A DNA stretch of 56,168 nucleotides from Gemmiger_A avium (GCA_019114585.1 DXFE01000019.1:1-56168), one strand, 5' to 3'. Positions 15,429 to 24,053 are shown, counted from the stretch's first letter. Numbers and translations are program-made. Notes: generated by a model from the letters alone, not told the origin.

Positions 15429-17027
15429 ATGCAGACAATTCGCGACCGTCGCCGAATGCTGGTACTGGCCGTACTGGTGGTGCTGATTCTATTGGGGGCA
15501 GCGATGCGGATTGCCGCCTGCTGGAAAGGCTATCCGGAGTTGCAGGGGGCTGACGAATCCATTGTGGTGAAACAGGCCATCGGCCTGCTGGAACGCCATT
15601 CTTTTGAAGCGGATACCTATTCCTGGCCGGCGCATCTTCTGGTCAAGGCCAGTGCCGTGATTTTTGAGGTTTACAGCCAACTTCGGTTCGGACAGTCCGC
15701 AGTAGAGATATACGCACTCAATCCGGCGTCCTTTTATGTGCTGGCCCGGGGCTTCTGCGCCTTGCTGGGCACCCTGATGATTCCACTGGCCTGGTGGATC
15801 TGTGAAACGGTCAAAAAGGGCGCCGGCCTCTGGGGGGCGGTGCTGTTTACCTTCTTCTCAGTATACATTGAACATTCCGGATATGATACTCCGGATGTAC
15901 CCTTGGCGTTCTTCACTCTGCTGGCGATTGCTCTGGCGATCCGATATCTGGATAAGGCAACCTGGGGCCGTCTGGCCGCCTTGTGCATCTGTGTGGGGGC
16001 AGGGATCACAGTTAAGTATACCGGCGCGTTGGCCTGCCTGCTGGTGGCGGCTGTGGTCTGTATTCAGGCCTGGAATACCCGCAGCGTAAAGCTGTTTTTC
16101 CTGGGCGGTGTATTCAGTATAGCTGTGGTGTTTTTGTCCTTCTTCTTGCTGGCTCCCAATCTGGTTACCAACTGGCAGCATACTGCCTGGCAGCTGGGGA
16201 TTGAGGCTCGGGGTTCCTACGGATTGACAGCGTTTTTCATTAAACTGCGGGACTATCTGCTTACCTGGATCAATGCGGGGCCCGGCGTGGAAGGGGTTCT
16301 TCTGGCAGCGGTGGGTACCGTTTGGCTGGTCCGCCGCTGGAAAGCCCGATATCTGCCTTTGTTTCTGGGCCTTGTATATTGGGCTTGCTTGAGCGTTATG
16401 GGACTGTGGTGGGTGCGCTGGGGCACACCATTCTATACCACGCCGCTGCTGCTGGCAGCGGTGGGGCTCAGTGCGTGTGCCGATTTGGTACACGCTGCCC
16501 TGGCGGATAAGGTCCGCGGTCTGAAAGTGCTGGCCAAGCCGGTGCTGGCCGGTCTGCTGGGCCTGGTGGTGCTGGCGGGAACGGTCAGCACCGGTCTGCT
16601 GGCTTTTGCGCGCTGTCTGGCGCCCCAGACCATCCTGGCCTCGGCAGACTGGTGCCGGGAAAACGGCATTGCCGAATCGGATTGCCTGTACAATGGCTAT
16701 ACGGCGTTTGCTGTCAGCTGGGCGGCCGAACTGGGCTGTTCGGTGGACGAAGAGGGAAATCTGGTTGCGCCGGAGGGTAAGGAAAACGCCCAGTATGCAC
16801 TGATCAGCACACTGTACAAGCGTTTTATTGACAATTCGGATCTGCCCGATGCGGCGGCAGGCTACCAGTATATCTTCGATAACTGGACTTTGGTCCATAC
16901 AATTGAGGAGTGGGCTCCTTCCAGCCCGTTTGCCTGCGTGAACACCGGATACAGCCTGGCCCGAATTATCTGGCTGGCACAGGGGGGCGTGGCAGGCGAC
17001 CCGATCCGAATCTACCAGCGTGCCTGA
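15429..17027 (+). CDS. GT-C fold membrane glycosyltransferase (GT39/GT83-like)
   Basis: A 532-aa integral membrane protein with about 11-12 TM segments. The first long loop carries GADESIVV, an acidic pair typical of GT-C enzymes using polyprenyl-phosphate sugars. A second loop has SGYDTPDVPLAFFTLLAIAL, as in ArnT/PMT relatives. The C-terminal soluble part is about 130 residues. The likely role is transfer of a lipid-linked sugar to a cell-surface acceptor; donor and acceptor are unknown. RBS is GAGGAGG. Base composition is visibly lower in GC than the neighbours, with more TTT, CTT, GAT and ATA-type codons, so acquisition by transfer is possible. It is flanked by terminators and so stands alone. 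Confidence 0.8.
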   Translation: MQTIRDRRRMLVLAVLVVLILLGAAMRIAACWKGYPELQGADESIVVKQAIGLLERHSFEADTYSWPAHLLVKASAVIFEVYSQLRFGQSAVEIYALNPASFYVLARGFCALLGTLMIPLAWWICETVKKGAGLWGAVLFTFFSVYIEHSGYDTPDVPLAFFTLLAIALAIRYLDKATWGRLAALCICVGAGITVKYTGALACLLVAAVVCIQAWNTRSVKLFFLGGVFSIAVVFLSFFLLAPNLVTNWQHTAWQLGIEARGSYGLTAFFIKLRDYLLTWINAGPGVEGVLLAAVGTVWLVRRWKARYLPLFLGLVYWACLSVMGLWWVRWGTPFYTTPLLLAAVGLSACADLVHAALADKVRGLKVLAKPVLAGLLGLVVLAGTVSTGLLAFARCLAPQTILASADWCRENGIAESDCLYNGYTAFAVSWAAELGCSVDEEGNLVAPEGKENAQYALISTLYKRFIDNSDLPDAAAGYQYIFDNWTLVHTIEEWAPSSPFACVNTGYSLARIIWLAQGGVAGDPIRIYQRA

Positions 17028-17060
17028 TACACGGTAAGCCCCTGTAGTTTCCAAAACAAA

Positions 17061-17091
17061 ACCCCGGCCCTGCAACAGGGCCGGGGTTTGT
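17061..17091. terminator. Terminator between the GT-C gene and a small minus-strand gene
   Basis: AACCCCGGCCCTG / CAGGGCCGGGGTT stem (13 bp) with a CAA loop. The flanks are A-rich on the left and TGTGTG on the right, so it may act for both strands. Confidence 0.75.
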
Positions 17092-17108
17092 GTGTCTGCT
17101 GGGGAAGA

Positions 17109-17237
17109 TTACTCTTCGTCCGGATCGTCGTAGATCTCCACGTAGCGGGGGCTCTTTTCCTGCTCCAGCAGGGACAGCCCCGCCAGCAGGGCGGCCAGGG
17201 CGGCCAGCAGCACCAGGATCTTCACAAGGGTTTTCAC
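17109..17237 (-). CDS. Small single-pass membrane protein, unknown function
   Basis: The GTG at 17237 follows AAGGAG at 11 nt and gives 42 aa: a basic start, one TM (about residues 5-22, ILVLLAALAALLAGL) and an acidic tail (EQEKSPRYVEIYDDPDEE). An in-frame ATG further upstream would add an unlikely basic N-terminus. Codon use is normal for the region. It ends before the shared terminator at 17061-17091. No family recognised; short membrane proteins like this are often missed by gene callers. Confidence 0.5.
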   Translation of the reverse strand: MKTLVKILVLLAALAALLAGLSLLEQEKSPRYVEIYDDPDEE

Positions 17238-17384
17238 GGGGCAACTCTCCTTTTTGGGGGCCGGGGCCCGCTGGGATTTTCTCCAGTATACCATATTAAA
17301 GGCGCTGGTGCAAAGGGTTTATTTTTTAACAGGTGAAAAGCGCCGGAATCCGCATGAAATCAGAGTTTGTCGCGTACTTTTTTG

Positions 17385-17412
17385 TTGACAGCGCCCGCGG
17401 AAATGATACAAT
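17385..17412 (+). promoter_or_regulatory. Near-consensus promoter of the rnf operon
   Basis: TTGACA (17385-17390), 16-bp spacer, TACAAT (17407-17412) with an upstream TGA extended -10. It leaves a 5' leader of about 73 nt before rnfC. Confidence 0.8.
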
Positions 17413-17491
17413 AAGATAGTATGCTGTTTGTCAGATTACAAACGGTTCTTACGGTGTACAGAATCCAAGGAAATGGGGGATCGTTCAATCC

Positions 17492-18802
17492 ATGTTTAAA
17501 AAACTGAAGCGTTCGGCCCTCGGGGCAAACGTCCCGCACGAAAAGGCGACGGCGGGTATGGCAACGGTTAAAATGCCGCTGCCCGCGCGCATCGTGCTGC
17601 CCATGCAGCAGCACATCGGCGCACCCTGCACCCCGGTGGTCAAGAAAGGCGACACCGTCCGGGTGGGCACCCTGGTGGGCAAAGCGGGAGGCTTTGTCAG
17701 TGCCAATATCTACTCCGGCGTGTCCGGCACCGTCAGCGGCATCGAGACCGTTGTGGGCTCGAACGGCGCCGTGATGGAGGCCGTCGTGATCGTGCCGGAC
17801 GGCCAGCAGACGGTTGATCCGTCGGTGCAGCCGCCGGTTGTTACCGATAAGGCGGGCCTGGTCAAGGCCGCGCAGGACTGCGGCCTGGTGGGCCTGGGCG
17901 GCGCGGGCTTCCCCACCGCCGTGAAGCTCAGCCCCAAGACCCCGGTGGACACCCTGGTCATCAACGGGGCCGAGTGCGAGCCCTACCTGACCGCTGATAC
18001 CCGGGAATTCCTGGAGAACAGCGAGACGGTCATCAGCGGCATCGAGGCCGTGATGAAGTATATGGAGATCAAGCGCTGCGTGATCGGCATCGAGCGCAAC
18101 AAGCCCGAGTGCATCGATCTGATGTGCAGCCTGGTCAGCGGGATGGCCGGCGTGGAGGTCAAGCCTCTGGCCAGCCGTTACCCCCAGGGCGCGGAGAAGA
18201 CCCTGATCGAGAGCACCACCGGCCGTGAGGTCCCCCGCGGCGGGCTGCCCAGCGATGTGGGCGTGATCGTGATGAACGTCACCACCATCTCTACCCTGGG
18301 CAAGTTCCTGGCCACCGGCATGCCCCTGACCACCAAGCGCCTGACCGTGGACGGCGATGCCGCCGCCAAGGCCTGCAACGTGGAGGTCATCGTGGGCACC
18401 CCTGCGCAGGACGTGATCGATTTCGTGGGCCTGAAGGAAGGCGTCACCCTGGGCAAGGTTATCTGCGGCGGCCCCATGATGGGCGTCTGCCTGGCCGATA
18501 CCAGCTTCCCGGTGATCCGCCAGAACAACGGCCTGCTGCTGGTCAGCGACAAGGCCGCCGTGCTGCCTGAGCCCGGCCCCTGCATCCGCTGCGGCCGCTG
18601 CATCGAGGGCTGCCCCATGGGCCTGGCTCCCGTGCAGATCGCCGGTGCGTTCCAGAAGAAAGACGTGGCCGCCCTCACCGCGCTGCAGGTAGACCTGTGC
18701 GTGCTGTGCGGCACCTGCAGCTATGTCTGCCCCGCCAAGCGCCCGGTCACCCAGACCATGAGCCTTGCCAAGGAGCTGCAGAGAAAAGGAGGCAAGAAAT
18801 AA
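17492..18802 (+). CDS. rnfC: Rnf complex subunit C, electron transport NADH-side subunit
   Basis: A 436-aa peripheral subunit of the ferredoxin:NAD+ oxidoreductase, which couples reduced ferredoxin oxidation to cation pumping. The N-terminal barrel-sandwich region has PLPARIVLPMQQHIGAPC and VKKGDTVRVG. The middle Nqo1-like nucleotide-binding core shows GLGGAGFPT and NGAECEPYLTAD. Two [4Fe-4S] sites are at the C-terminus: CIRCGRCIEGCP and CVLCGTCSYVCPAKRP. It is first in rnfCDGEAB. The start follows a GGGGGA at an unusually long 12 nt. The gene abuts rnfD directly. Confidence 0.95.
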   Translation: MFKKLKRSALGANVPHEKATAGMATVKMPLPARIVLPMQQHIGAPCTPVVKKGDTVRVGTLVGKAGGFVSANIYSGVSGTVSGIETVVGSNGAVMEAVVIVPDGQQTVDPSVQPPVVTDKAGLVKAAQDCGLVGLGGAGFPTAVKLSPKTPVDTLVINGAECEPYLTADTREFLENSETVISGIEAVMKYMEIKRCVIGIERNKPECIDLMCSLVSGMAGVEVKPLASRYPQGAEKTLIESTTGREVPRGGLPSDVGVIVMNVTTISTLGKFLATGMPLTTKRLTVDGDAAAKACNVEVIVGTPAQDVIDFVGLKEGVTLGKVICGGPMMGVCLADTSFPVIRQNNGLLLVSDKAAVLPEPGPCIRCGRCIEGCPMGLAPVQIAGAFQKKDVAALTALQVDLCVLCGTCSYVCPAKRPVTQTMSLAKELQRKGGKK

Positions 18803-19732
18803 ATGGAAAACCGCTTGCTTGTTACCGCCTCGCCCCACATCACCGGCCGGGAGACCACCCGCGGGCTGATGGGCAACGTGATCGCCGCCCTGGTGCCCTG
18901 CATCGTGGCTGCGGCGCTGATCTTTGGCTGGCAGGCGCTGCTGCTGGTGGGCGTGACCACCGCCGCCTGCGTGGGCTTTGAGTATCTGTACTGCCTGATC
19001 ATGAAGAAGCCCAACCCGGTGGGCGATCTGTCCGCCGTGGTTACCGGCATCATCCTGGCTCTGAACATGCCTGTCACCATGCCCCTGTGGATCGCCGTGG
19101 TGGGCGCTTTCATCGCCATCGTGATCGTTAAGCAGCTGTTCGGCGGCATCGGCGCCAACTTCGCCAATCCGGCTCTGGTGGCCCGTATCGCCCTGTTCAG
19201 CGGCTTTGCTTCCCGCATGACCGCCGTGGTCATCCCTGACTGCGTAACGGTGGACGCCCTGAGCAGCGCCACCCCGCTGCAGACCGCTGACATGGGCAGC
19301 CTGCCTGTGCTGGACCTGCTGCTGGGCCGTTACGGCGGCGTTATGGGCGAGACCTGCAGCCTGGCCATCCTGATCGGCCTTGCCTGGCTGCTGATCACCC
19401 GCACCATCAGCCCGGTCATCCCGGTCACCTACCTGGCCACCGTGGCCGTGCTGTTTGCCATCGCGGGCGAGCCTGTGCTGGCCAACCTGCTCACCGGCGG
19501 CCTGTTGTTCGGTGCTGTTTTCATGGCCACCGACTACGTCACCAGCCCCTTCACCCTGCGCGGCAAGCTGGTGTTCGGCCTGGGCCTGGGCCTGATCACC
19601 TTTGCCATCCGTATGTGGGGCGATCTGCCGGAAGGTGTTTCCTATGCCATCCTGTTCATGAACCTGCTGGTGCCCTACATCAACAACCTGACCCGTCAGG
19701 TACCTCTGGGAGGTGGCAAGAAACATGGCTAA
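18803..19732 (+). CDS. rnfD: Rnf complex subunit D
   Basis: A 309-aa integral membrane subunit of the NqrB/RnfD family with about 9 TM segments. The start (NRLLVTASPHITGRETTRGLMG) is typical. The motif SGFASRMTAV...DALSSATPLQ includes the region where Thr carries covalent FMN in this family (SSATP; Thr inferred). It abuts rnfC and overlaps rnfG by 8 bp. Confidence 0.94.
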   Translation: MENRLLVTASPHITGRETTRGLMGNVIAALVPCIVAAALIFGWQALLLVGVTTAACVGFEYLYCLIMKKPNPVGDLSAVVTGIILALNMPVTMPLWIAVVGAFIAIVIVKQLFGGIGANFANPALVARIALFSGFASRMTAVVIPDCVTVDALSSATPLQTADMGSLPVLDLLLGRYGGVMGETCSLAILIGLAWLLITRTISPVIPVTYLATVAVLFAIAGEPVLANLLTGGLLFGAVFMATDYVTSPFTLRGKLVFGLGLGLITFAIRMWGDLPEGVSYAILFMNLLVPYINNLTRQVPLGGGKKHG

Positions 19733-20705
19733 CAAAAAGAATAGCAATTATGAGAATGTGGTCAAACCCATTGTGGTGCTGGTCGTGATCTGCCTGATCA
19801 CCAGCGCCCTGCTGGCGGTGACCAACTACTTCACTGCGCCCATCATCAAGGAAAAGGAACAGCAGGCTGCCTACGCCGCCTACTTTGAGGTGCTGCCCGG
19901 CGCGGACAACTTCACCAGCGTGGAAGGCTTTGCCACCACCGGCGTGGAGGAGGTCGTCAAGGCCGACAACGGCACCGGCTACGCCTTCAAGGCCGTAGGC
20001 AAGGGCTTCGGCGGCGACGTGCCCGTGATCGTGGGCGTGGACATGGACGGTGTCATCACCGGCGTGTCCTTCATGCAAAACTCCGAGACCAGCGGTTTCG
20101 GTGCCCGCCTGTGGGACGGCAGTGCCGACGGCCCCGCCTACGCCGCCGAGCTGACCGGCAAGAGCGGCAGCGTGGCCCTGGGCCAGGACGGCGTGAACGG
20201 CCTGTCCGGCGCTACCGTTTCCAGCACCGCTGTTGTGAACGCGGTGAACAGCGCGCTGAACTGCTTTGCCGAGGTGGCCCTGGGCCAGGAGGCGACTGTG
20301 GAAGAAGCCGCTCCCGCTACCCTGGAAGAAGCGGTGACCGCCCTGCTGGGCGAGGGCGCCGCTGAGGCCAGCGCCGAGGGCGCTGTGGCCGCCTACACCA
20401 GCGCCGACGGCGCGCTGACCCTGGTGGCCGTGGAAGCCGAAGGCTTTGCGCCCATGACCGTGGCTGTTAGCTTTGACGCCGAGGGCGTTGTGGCCGGCCT
20501 GTGGGTGGACGTTTCCGGCCAGACCCAGGGCATCGGTACGCCTGCCGGTGAGGCTGCCTACACCGACCAGTTCGTGGGCCTGTCTGATGCGGCTGCCGTG
20601 GACGGCGTGGACACCATTGCCGGGGCTACCCTCTCCAGCGACGGCGTCAAGACCGGTGTTGCCGCCTGCATGGAGATCTTCCAGACGATGAAGGGGGGCA
20701 ACTAA
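19725..20705 (+). CDS. rnfG: Rnf complex subunit G with two tandem FMN-binding domains
   Basis: A 326-aa protein with an N-terminal TM (about 14-36) and an extracytoplasmic part. The first FMN-binding domain has ETSGFGARLWD and SGATVSS (Thr164 the probable FMN attachment site). After an acidic Ala/Glu linker (about 188-222) a second domain repeats the pattern, with TQGIGTPAG and DTIAGATLSS (Thr302). RnfG is usually about 180-210 aa with one domain, so this subunit is enlarged. The start was set at the ATG overlapping the rnfD stop (ATGGCTAA), with GGGAGG 11 nt upstream. It moves electrons between RnfD and the other subunits. Confidence 0.92.
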   Translation: MANKKNSNYENVVKPIVVLVVICLITSALLAVTNYFTAPIIKEKEQQAAYAAYFEVLPGADNFTSVEGFATTGVEEVVKADNGTGYAFKAVGKGFGGDVPVIVGVDMDGVITGVSFMQNSETSGFGARLWDGSADGPAYAAELTGKSGSVALGQDGVNGLSGATVSSTAVVNAVNSALNCFAEVALGQEATVEEAAPATLEEAVTALLGEGAAEASAEGAVAAYTSADGALTLVAVEAEGFAPMTVAVSFDAEGVVAGLWVDVSGQTQGIGTPAGEAAYTDQFVGLSDAAAVDGVDTIAGATLSSDGVKTGVAACMEIFQTMKGGN

Positions 20706-20708
20706 CCA

Positions 20709-21380
20709 ATGAACAGCAAAGTTAAAACCCTGACCAACGGCCTGCTCAAGGAGAATCCGGTGCTGCGCCTGGTGCTGGGCACCTGCCCCACCCTGGCTGT
20801 TACCACCGCGGCTTCCAGCGGCCTGGGCATGGGCATCGCGGCCACCTTCGTGCTGATCTGTTCCAACATCGTGATCAGCGCGCTGCGTAAGGTCATTCCC
20901 GACAAGGTCCGCCTGCCGGCCTATATCACCATTATCGCTACCTTTGTGACCATCGTGCAGATGCTGGTCAAGGCCTTCTTCAAGGATCTGGATACCGCCC
21001 TGGGCGTGTATCTGCCCCTGATCGTGGTCAACTGCATCATCCTGGGCCGTGCCGAGATGTTCGCTTCCAAGAACAAGGTTGTGGACAGCGCGCTGGACGG
21101 CGTGGGCATGGGCCTGGGCTTCACCCTGACCCTGGTGCTGATGGGCTCTTTCCGTGAACTGATCAGCAAGGGCAGCATCTTCGGCGTGATGATCCTGCCC
21201 GAGAGCCTGGACCGCTTCACCCTGATGGGTTCCGCGCCCGGCGGCTTCTTCACCTTCGGCCTGTTCATGGCCCTGGTGGTGTGGATCGAGATCAAAACCA
21301 ACAACCGCATCAAGCGGAGCATCGGCTGCGAGGGCTGCCCCAGCAAGGGCGCCTGCGCCGGGAAAGGGGAGTGTGAATAA
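20709..21380 (+). CDS. rnfE: Rnf complex subunit E
   Basis: A 223-aa six-TM subunit. Family signatures: KENPVLRLVLGTCPTLAVTT, PAYITIIATFVTIVQM and LPLIVVNCIILGRAE, with a membrane cysteine (NCI) that in homologues helps bind an intramembrane iron centre. The C-terminus is Cys/Gly-rich (CEGCPSKGACAGKGEC), an extension I cannot assign. It lies 3 bp after rnfG and overlaps rnfA by 1 bp. Confidence 0.94.
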   Translation: MNSKVKTLTNGLLKENPVLRLVLGTCPTLAVTTAASSGLGMGIAATFVLICSNIVISALRKVIPDKVRLPAYITIIATFVTIVQMLVKAFFKDLDTALGVYLPLIVVNCIILGRAEMFASKNKVVDSALDGVGMGLGFTLTLVLMGSFRELISKGSIFGVMILPESLDRFTLMGSAPGGFFTFGLFMALVVWIEIKTNNRIKRSIGCEGCPSKGACAGKGECE

Positions 21381-22003
21381 TGGAGCTTGCTGCCATTTTC
21401 TTCACCATGATTCTGGTGAATAACTACGTTCTGGTGCAGTTCCTGGGCATCTGCCCCTTCCTGGGCGTGTCCAAAAAGCTGGACTCCGCCTTCGGCATGA
21501 GCTGCGCGGTCGTCTTCGTCATGGTGCTGGCCACCGCGGTGACCTGGCCCATCCAGACCTTCCTGCTCACCCCGGTGGACGCTGCCACCGGCGAACTGAA
21601 ATGGGATCTGGGCTACCTGCAGACCATCGTCTTCATCCTGGTGATCGCCGTGCTGGTTCAGCTGATCGAGATCGCCATGAAGAAGTACATGCCCCCGCTG
21701 CACAAGGCCCTGGGCGTGTACCTGCCCCTGATCACCACCAACTGCGCGGTGTTGGGCGTTACCATCCTGAACATCGACAACGGCTACAACTTTGTGGAGT
21801 CCATCGTCTGCGCCGCCGGTGCGGGCTTCGGCTTCATGCTGGCCATGGTGCTGTTCAGCGGCGTGCGTCAGCGCCTGGAAGACGCGCAGCCCCCCAAGTG
21901 CTTTGAGGGCCTGCCCATCACCCTGGTCTCCGCGGCCATCGTCAGCCTGTCCTTCACGGGCTTCGGCGGCATCGTGGACGCCATCTTCAAAACTGCGGCT
22001 TAA
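21380..22003 (+). CDS. rnfA: Rnf complex subunit A
   Basis: A 207-aa six-TM subunit paralogous to RnfE in inverted topology. Motifs: FTMILVNNYVLVQFLGICPFLGVSK and YLPLITTNCAVLGV with the conserved membrane cysteines. Together with RnfE it should form the intramembrane [2Fe-2S] and cation path. It overlaps rnfE by one base and ends 15 bp before rnfB. Confidence 0.94.
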   Translation: MELAAIFFTMILVNNYVLVQFLGICPFLGVSKKLDSAFGMSCAVVFVMVLATAVTWPIQTFLLTPVDAATGELKWDLGYLQTIVFILVIAVLVQLIEIAMKKYMPPLHKALGVYLPLITTNCAVLGVTILNIDNGYNFVESIVCAAGAGFGFMLAMVLFSGVRQRLEDAQPPKCFEGLPITLVSAAIVSLSFTGFGGIVDAIFKTAA

Positions 22004-22018
22004 AGGAGGAACCAACCT

Positions 22019-22810
22019 ATGACCATTGCTATGGCAATCATTCTGGTCACCGTTGTGGGCCTGCTGGGCGCCGTGATCCTGGTGCTGGCCGCCCGCTTCA
22101 TGGCCGTGGAGGAAGATCCCCGCGTGGGCCAGGTGCAGGCCTGCCTGCCCGGCGCCAACTGCGGCGCCTGCGGCTACGCCGGCTGTGCTGACTACGCCAA
22201 GGCCATCGTGGAGGGCGCCCCGGTCAACAAGTGCGTGCCCGGCGGCGCCAAGACCGCGGCGGATGCCGCTGCCGTGATGGGCGTGGAGGCCGGTGCCACC
22301 CGCACCGTCTGCGCGGTGGTGGCCTGCAAGGGCGAAAACGGCGTCTGCAAGCAGAAGTACGATTACAAGGGCATTTCCAGCTGCGCGGCTGCCAACGCCC
22401 TGTACGGCGGCCCCAATGCCTGCAGCTTCGGCTGCATCGGCCTGGGCGACTGCGTCAAGGCCTGCCAGTTCGATGCCATCCATGTGGAGAACGGCCTGGC
22501 CCATGTGGACCCGGCCAAGTGCACCGGCTGCGGCGCCTGCAAGGCGGCCTGCCCGCACAAGATCATCTGGATGTACGAAGAGAAGCAGAAGCCTGTGGTG
22601 ATGTGCGCCAACCATGAAAAGGGCGCCGCCACCAACAAGGAGTGCAGCGCCGGCTGCATCGCCTGCATGAAGTGTGAGAAGAGCTGCCCGGAACAGGCCA
22701 TCAAGGTGGTCAACAACGTGGCCCGCATCGACTACGCCAAGTGCACCGGCTGCGGCACCTGCATGGAAGTCTGCCCCAAGAAGGTCATCCACCTGCCTGG
22801 CCAGGCGTAA
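22019..22810 (+). CDS. rnfB: Rnf complex subunit B, ferredoxin-side iron-sulfur subunit
   Basis: A 263-aa protein with an N-terminal TM (about 3-25). A 4-Cys motif CLPGANCGACGYAGC (the [4Fe-4S] domain of RnfB) is followed by a Cys-rich middle (CSFGCIGLGDCVKAC) and ferredoxin-type clusters CTGCGACKAACP, CIACMKCEKSCP and CTGCGTCMEVCP. It is the entry point for electrons from ferredoxin. GGAGG is well placed before the ATG. Last gene of the operon, ending at a strong terminator shared with azlD. Confidence 0.95.
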   Translation: MTIAMAIILVTVVGLLGAVILVLAARFMAVEEDPRVGQVQACLPGANCGACGYAGCADYAKAIVEGAPVNKCVPGGAKTAADAAAVMGVEAGATRTVCAVVACKGENGVCKQKYDYKGISSCAAANALYGGPNACSFGCIGLGDCVKACQFDAIHVENGLAHVDPAKCTGCGACKAACPHKIIWMYEEKQKPVVMCANHEKGAATNKECSAGCIACMKCEKSCPEQAIKVVNNVARIDYAKCTGCGTCMEVCPKKVIHLPGQA

Positions 22811-22820
22811 ACGGCAAAAC

Positions 22821-22856
22821 AAAACCGGCCTCCCGCTTTGGGAGGCCGGTTTTTTG
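22821..22856. terminator. Bidirectional terminator between rnfB and azlD
   Basis: AAAACCGGCCTCCC / GGGAGGCCGGTTTT (14-bp arms) with a GCTTT loop; T-tract on the right and TTTTGTTTTG on the minus strand. Confidence 0.92.
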
Positions 22857-22865
22857 TATGGCTTT

Positions 22866-23207
22866 TTATCCCAGCAGCACCGTCACGCCGAACAGGGTGC
22901 CATTCAAAAGCGCCAGCAGCCGCTCCACGGCAAACACCGTGATGCAGCCCGCCGCCGCCACCGTCATCAGGCCCTTGTTCCGCAGACCCAGCACGATGGC
23001 CACCGCGAACCCCGCGATGGCGCTCACCGGGCTCTGGGTGCAGGTGAAGATGGCCGGCACCGTCATGGCGGTCAGGCAGGCGTAGGGCACATAGAACAGA
23101 AACGACCGCAGAAACCGGCTTTTCACCGGTTTGCGCAGCAAGGTCAGCGGCAGCATGCGGATCAGATAGGTGACCACCGCCATCACCAGAATGTACAGAT
23201 AGATCAT
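22866..23207 (-). CDS. azlD: AzlD-type branched-chain amino acid export subunit
   Basis: A 113-aa protein with about four TM segments. The start YILVMAVVTYLIRMLPLTLL and SFLFYVPYACLTAMTVPAIF are typical of AzlD. With AzlC it forms the LIV-E-type exporter of branched-chain amino acids (analogue resistance in Bacillus). Its start overlaps the azlC stop by 4 bp. It ends at the terminator shared with rnfB. Confidence 0.9.
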   Translation of the reverse strand: MIYLYILVMAVVTYLIRMLPLTLLRKPVKSRFLRSFLFYVPYACLTAMTVPAIFTCTQSPVSAIAGFAVAIVLGLRNKGLMTVAAAGCITVFAVERLLALLNGTLFGVTVLLG

Positions 23208-23920
23208 GCCGCGTCACCTCCCTGGGCCGGTTCCTCCACCGGGAACAGCCAGGCCCCCAGGGCCGCCGCCGCCACGGTGCACAGGATGATGGCGGTGCCC
23301 GCCGAGATCTGCTTGAGCAGCGGAACCCAGCTCATCAGGCAGCTGCACACCAGCGCGATGCCCACCACCGCCAGCACCGGACGGCTGCGCCGGGCCACCG
23401 GGGCCACCACCGCCACAAACATACAATACAGTGCAATGCCCAGCGCGCTGATCACCGCCGCGGGCAGCACGCCGCTGGCCAGCGCCCCGGTCAGGGTGCC
23501 GCCGGTCCAGCCCAGCAGCGGCAGAAAGCCCAGCCCGCCCATATAGGCCGGGGTGGGGCGCCCGGGCCGGCCCATGGCCACCGCAAAAATTTCATCCGTG
23601 TCCACAAAGGCGATCAGGCACCGCTTGAGGGTGCCCACCTGCGGCCCCAGCTTCTGGCCCAGCGCCAGGCTCATCAGCGCGTACCGCAGATTGATCACCA
23701 GCTGGGTCAGCGCCATCTCGCCCAGGCCCGCCCCCGCCGTGATGATGGTCAGCCCGGCGAACTGCCCCGCGCTGGTCAGGTTGGTCAGGCTGATAAGGCC
23801 CGCCTGAAAGGCGGTCAGCCCCGCCTGGGTGGCCAGCAGGCCGAAACTGAAACTTACCGCAAAATATCCCACCGCGATGGGCAAGCCGTCCCGCAGCCCG
23901 TCGCGCCATTCTGTGCGCAT
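23204..23920 (-). CDS. azlC: AzlC family branched-chain amino acid exporter
   Basis: A 238-aa polytopic protein. The N-terminus GLRDGLPIAVGYFAVSFSFGLLA and LTSAGQFAG are AzlC/YgaZ signatures, followed by LRYALMSLALGQKL and FVDTDEIFAVAM. Strong RBS CAAGGGAGGGG. It is first of the azlCD pair and diverges from the HAD gene across a 130-bp gap. Function is inferred from family: export of Val, Leu, Ile or analogues. Confidence 0.9.
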   Translation of the reverse strand: MRTEWRDGLRDGLPIAVGYFAVSFSFGLLATQAGLTAFQAGLISLTNLTSAGQFAGLTIITAGAGLGEMALTQLVINLRYALMSLALGQKLGPQVGTLKRCLIAFVDTDEIFAVAMGRPGRPTPAYMGGLGFLPLLGWTGGTLTGALASGVLPAAVISALGIALYCMFVAVVAPVARRSRPVLAVVGIALVCSCLMSWVPLLKQISAGTAIILCTVAAAALGAWLFPVEEPAQGGDAA

Positions 23921-23935
23921 GAAAACGCCCCTCCC

Positions 23936-23965
23936 TTGTTCCGGCCCCCGCCGGGATGGTATAAT
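23936..23965 (+). promoter_or_regulatory. Promoter of the HAD phosphatase gene
   Basis: TTGTTC (23936-23941), 18-bp spacer, TATAAT (23960-23965) with an upstream TGG. A GGGGCGCAGCCCC hairpin (about 23976-23988) lies in the leader. Confidence 0.6.
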
Positions 23966-24053
23966 ACTACGAAACGGGGCGCAGCCCCGCTAACACTTCA
24001 TGATACACGCATGCGGGCCAAAACGCAAGCGCCCGCCCAAGGAGGAAATCTGT

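Noticed and set aside
17360..19747. 795-codon minus-strand frame opposite rnfC and rnfD
   Set aside because: It reads as the complement of codon-biased rnf genes (His/Ala/Gly/Gln-rich, no domain) and overlaps the rnf promoter.
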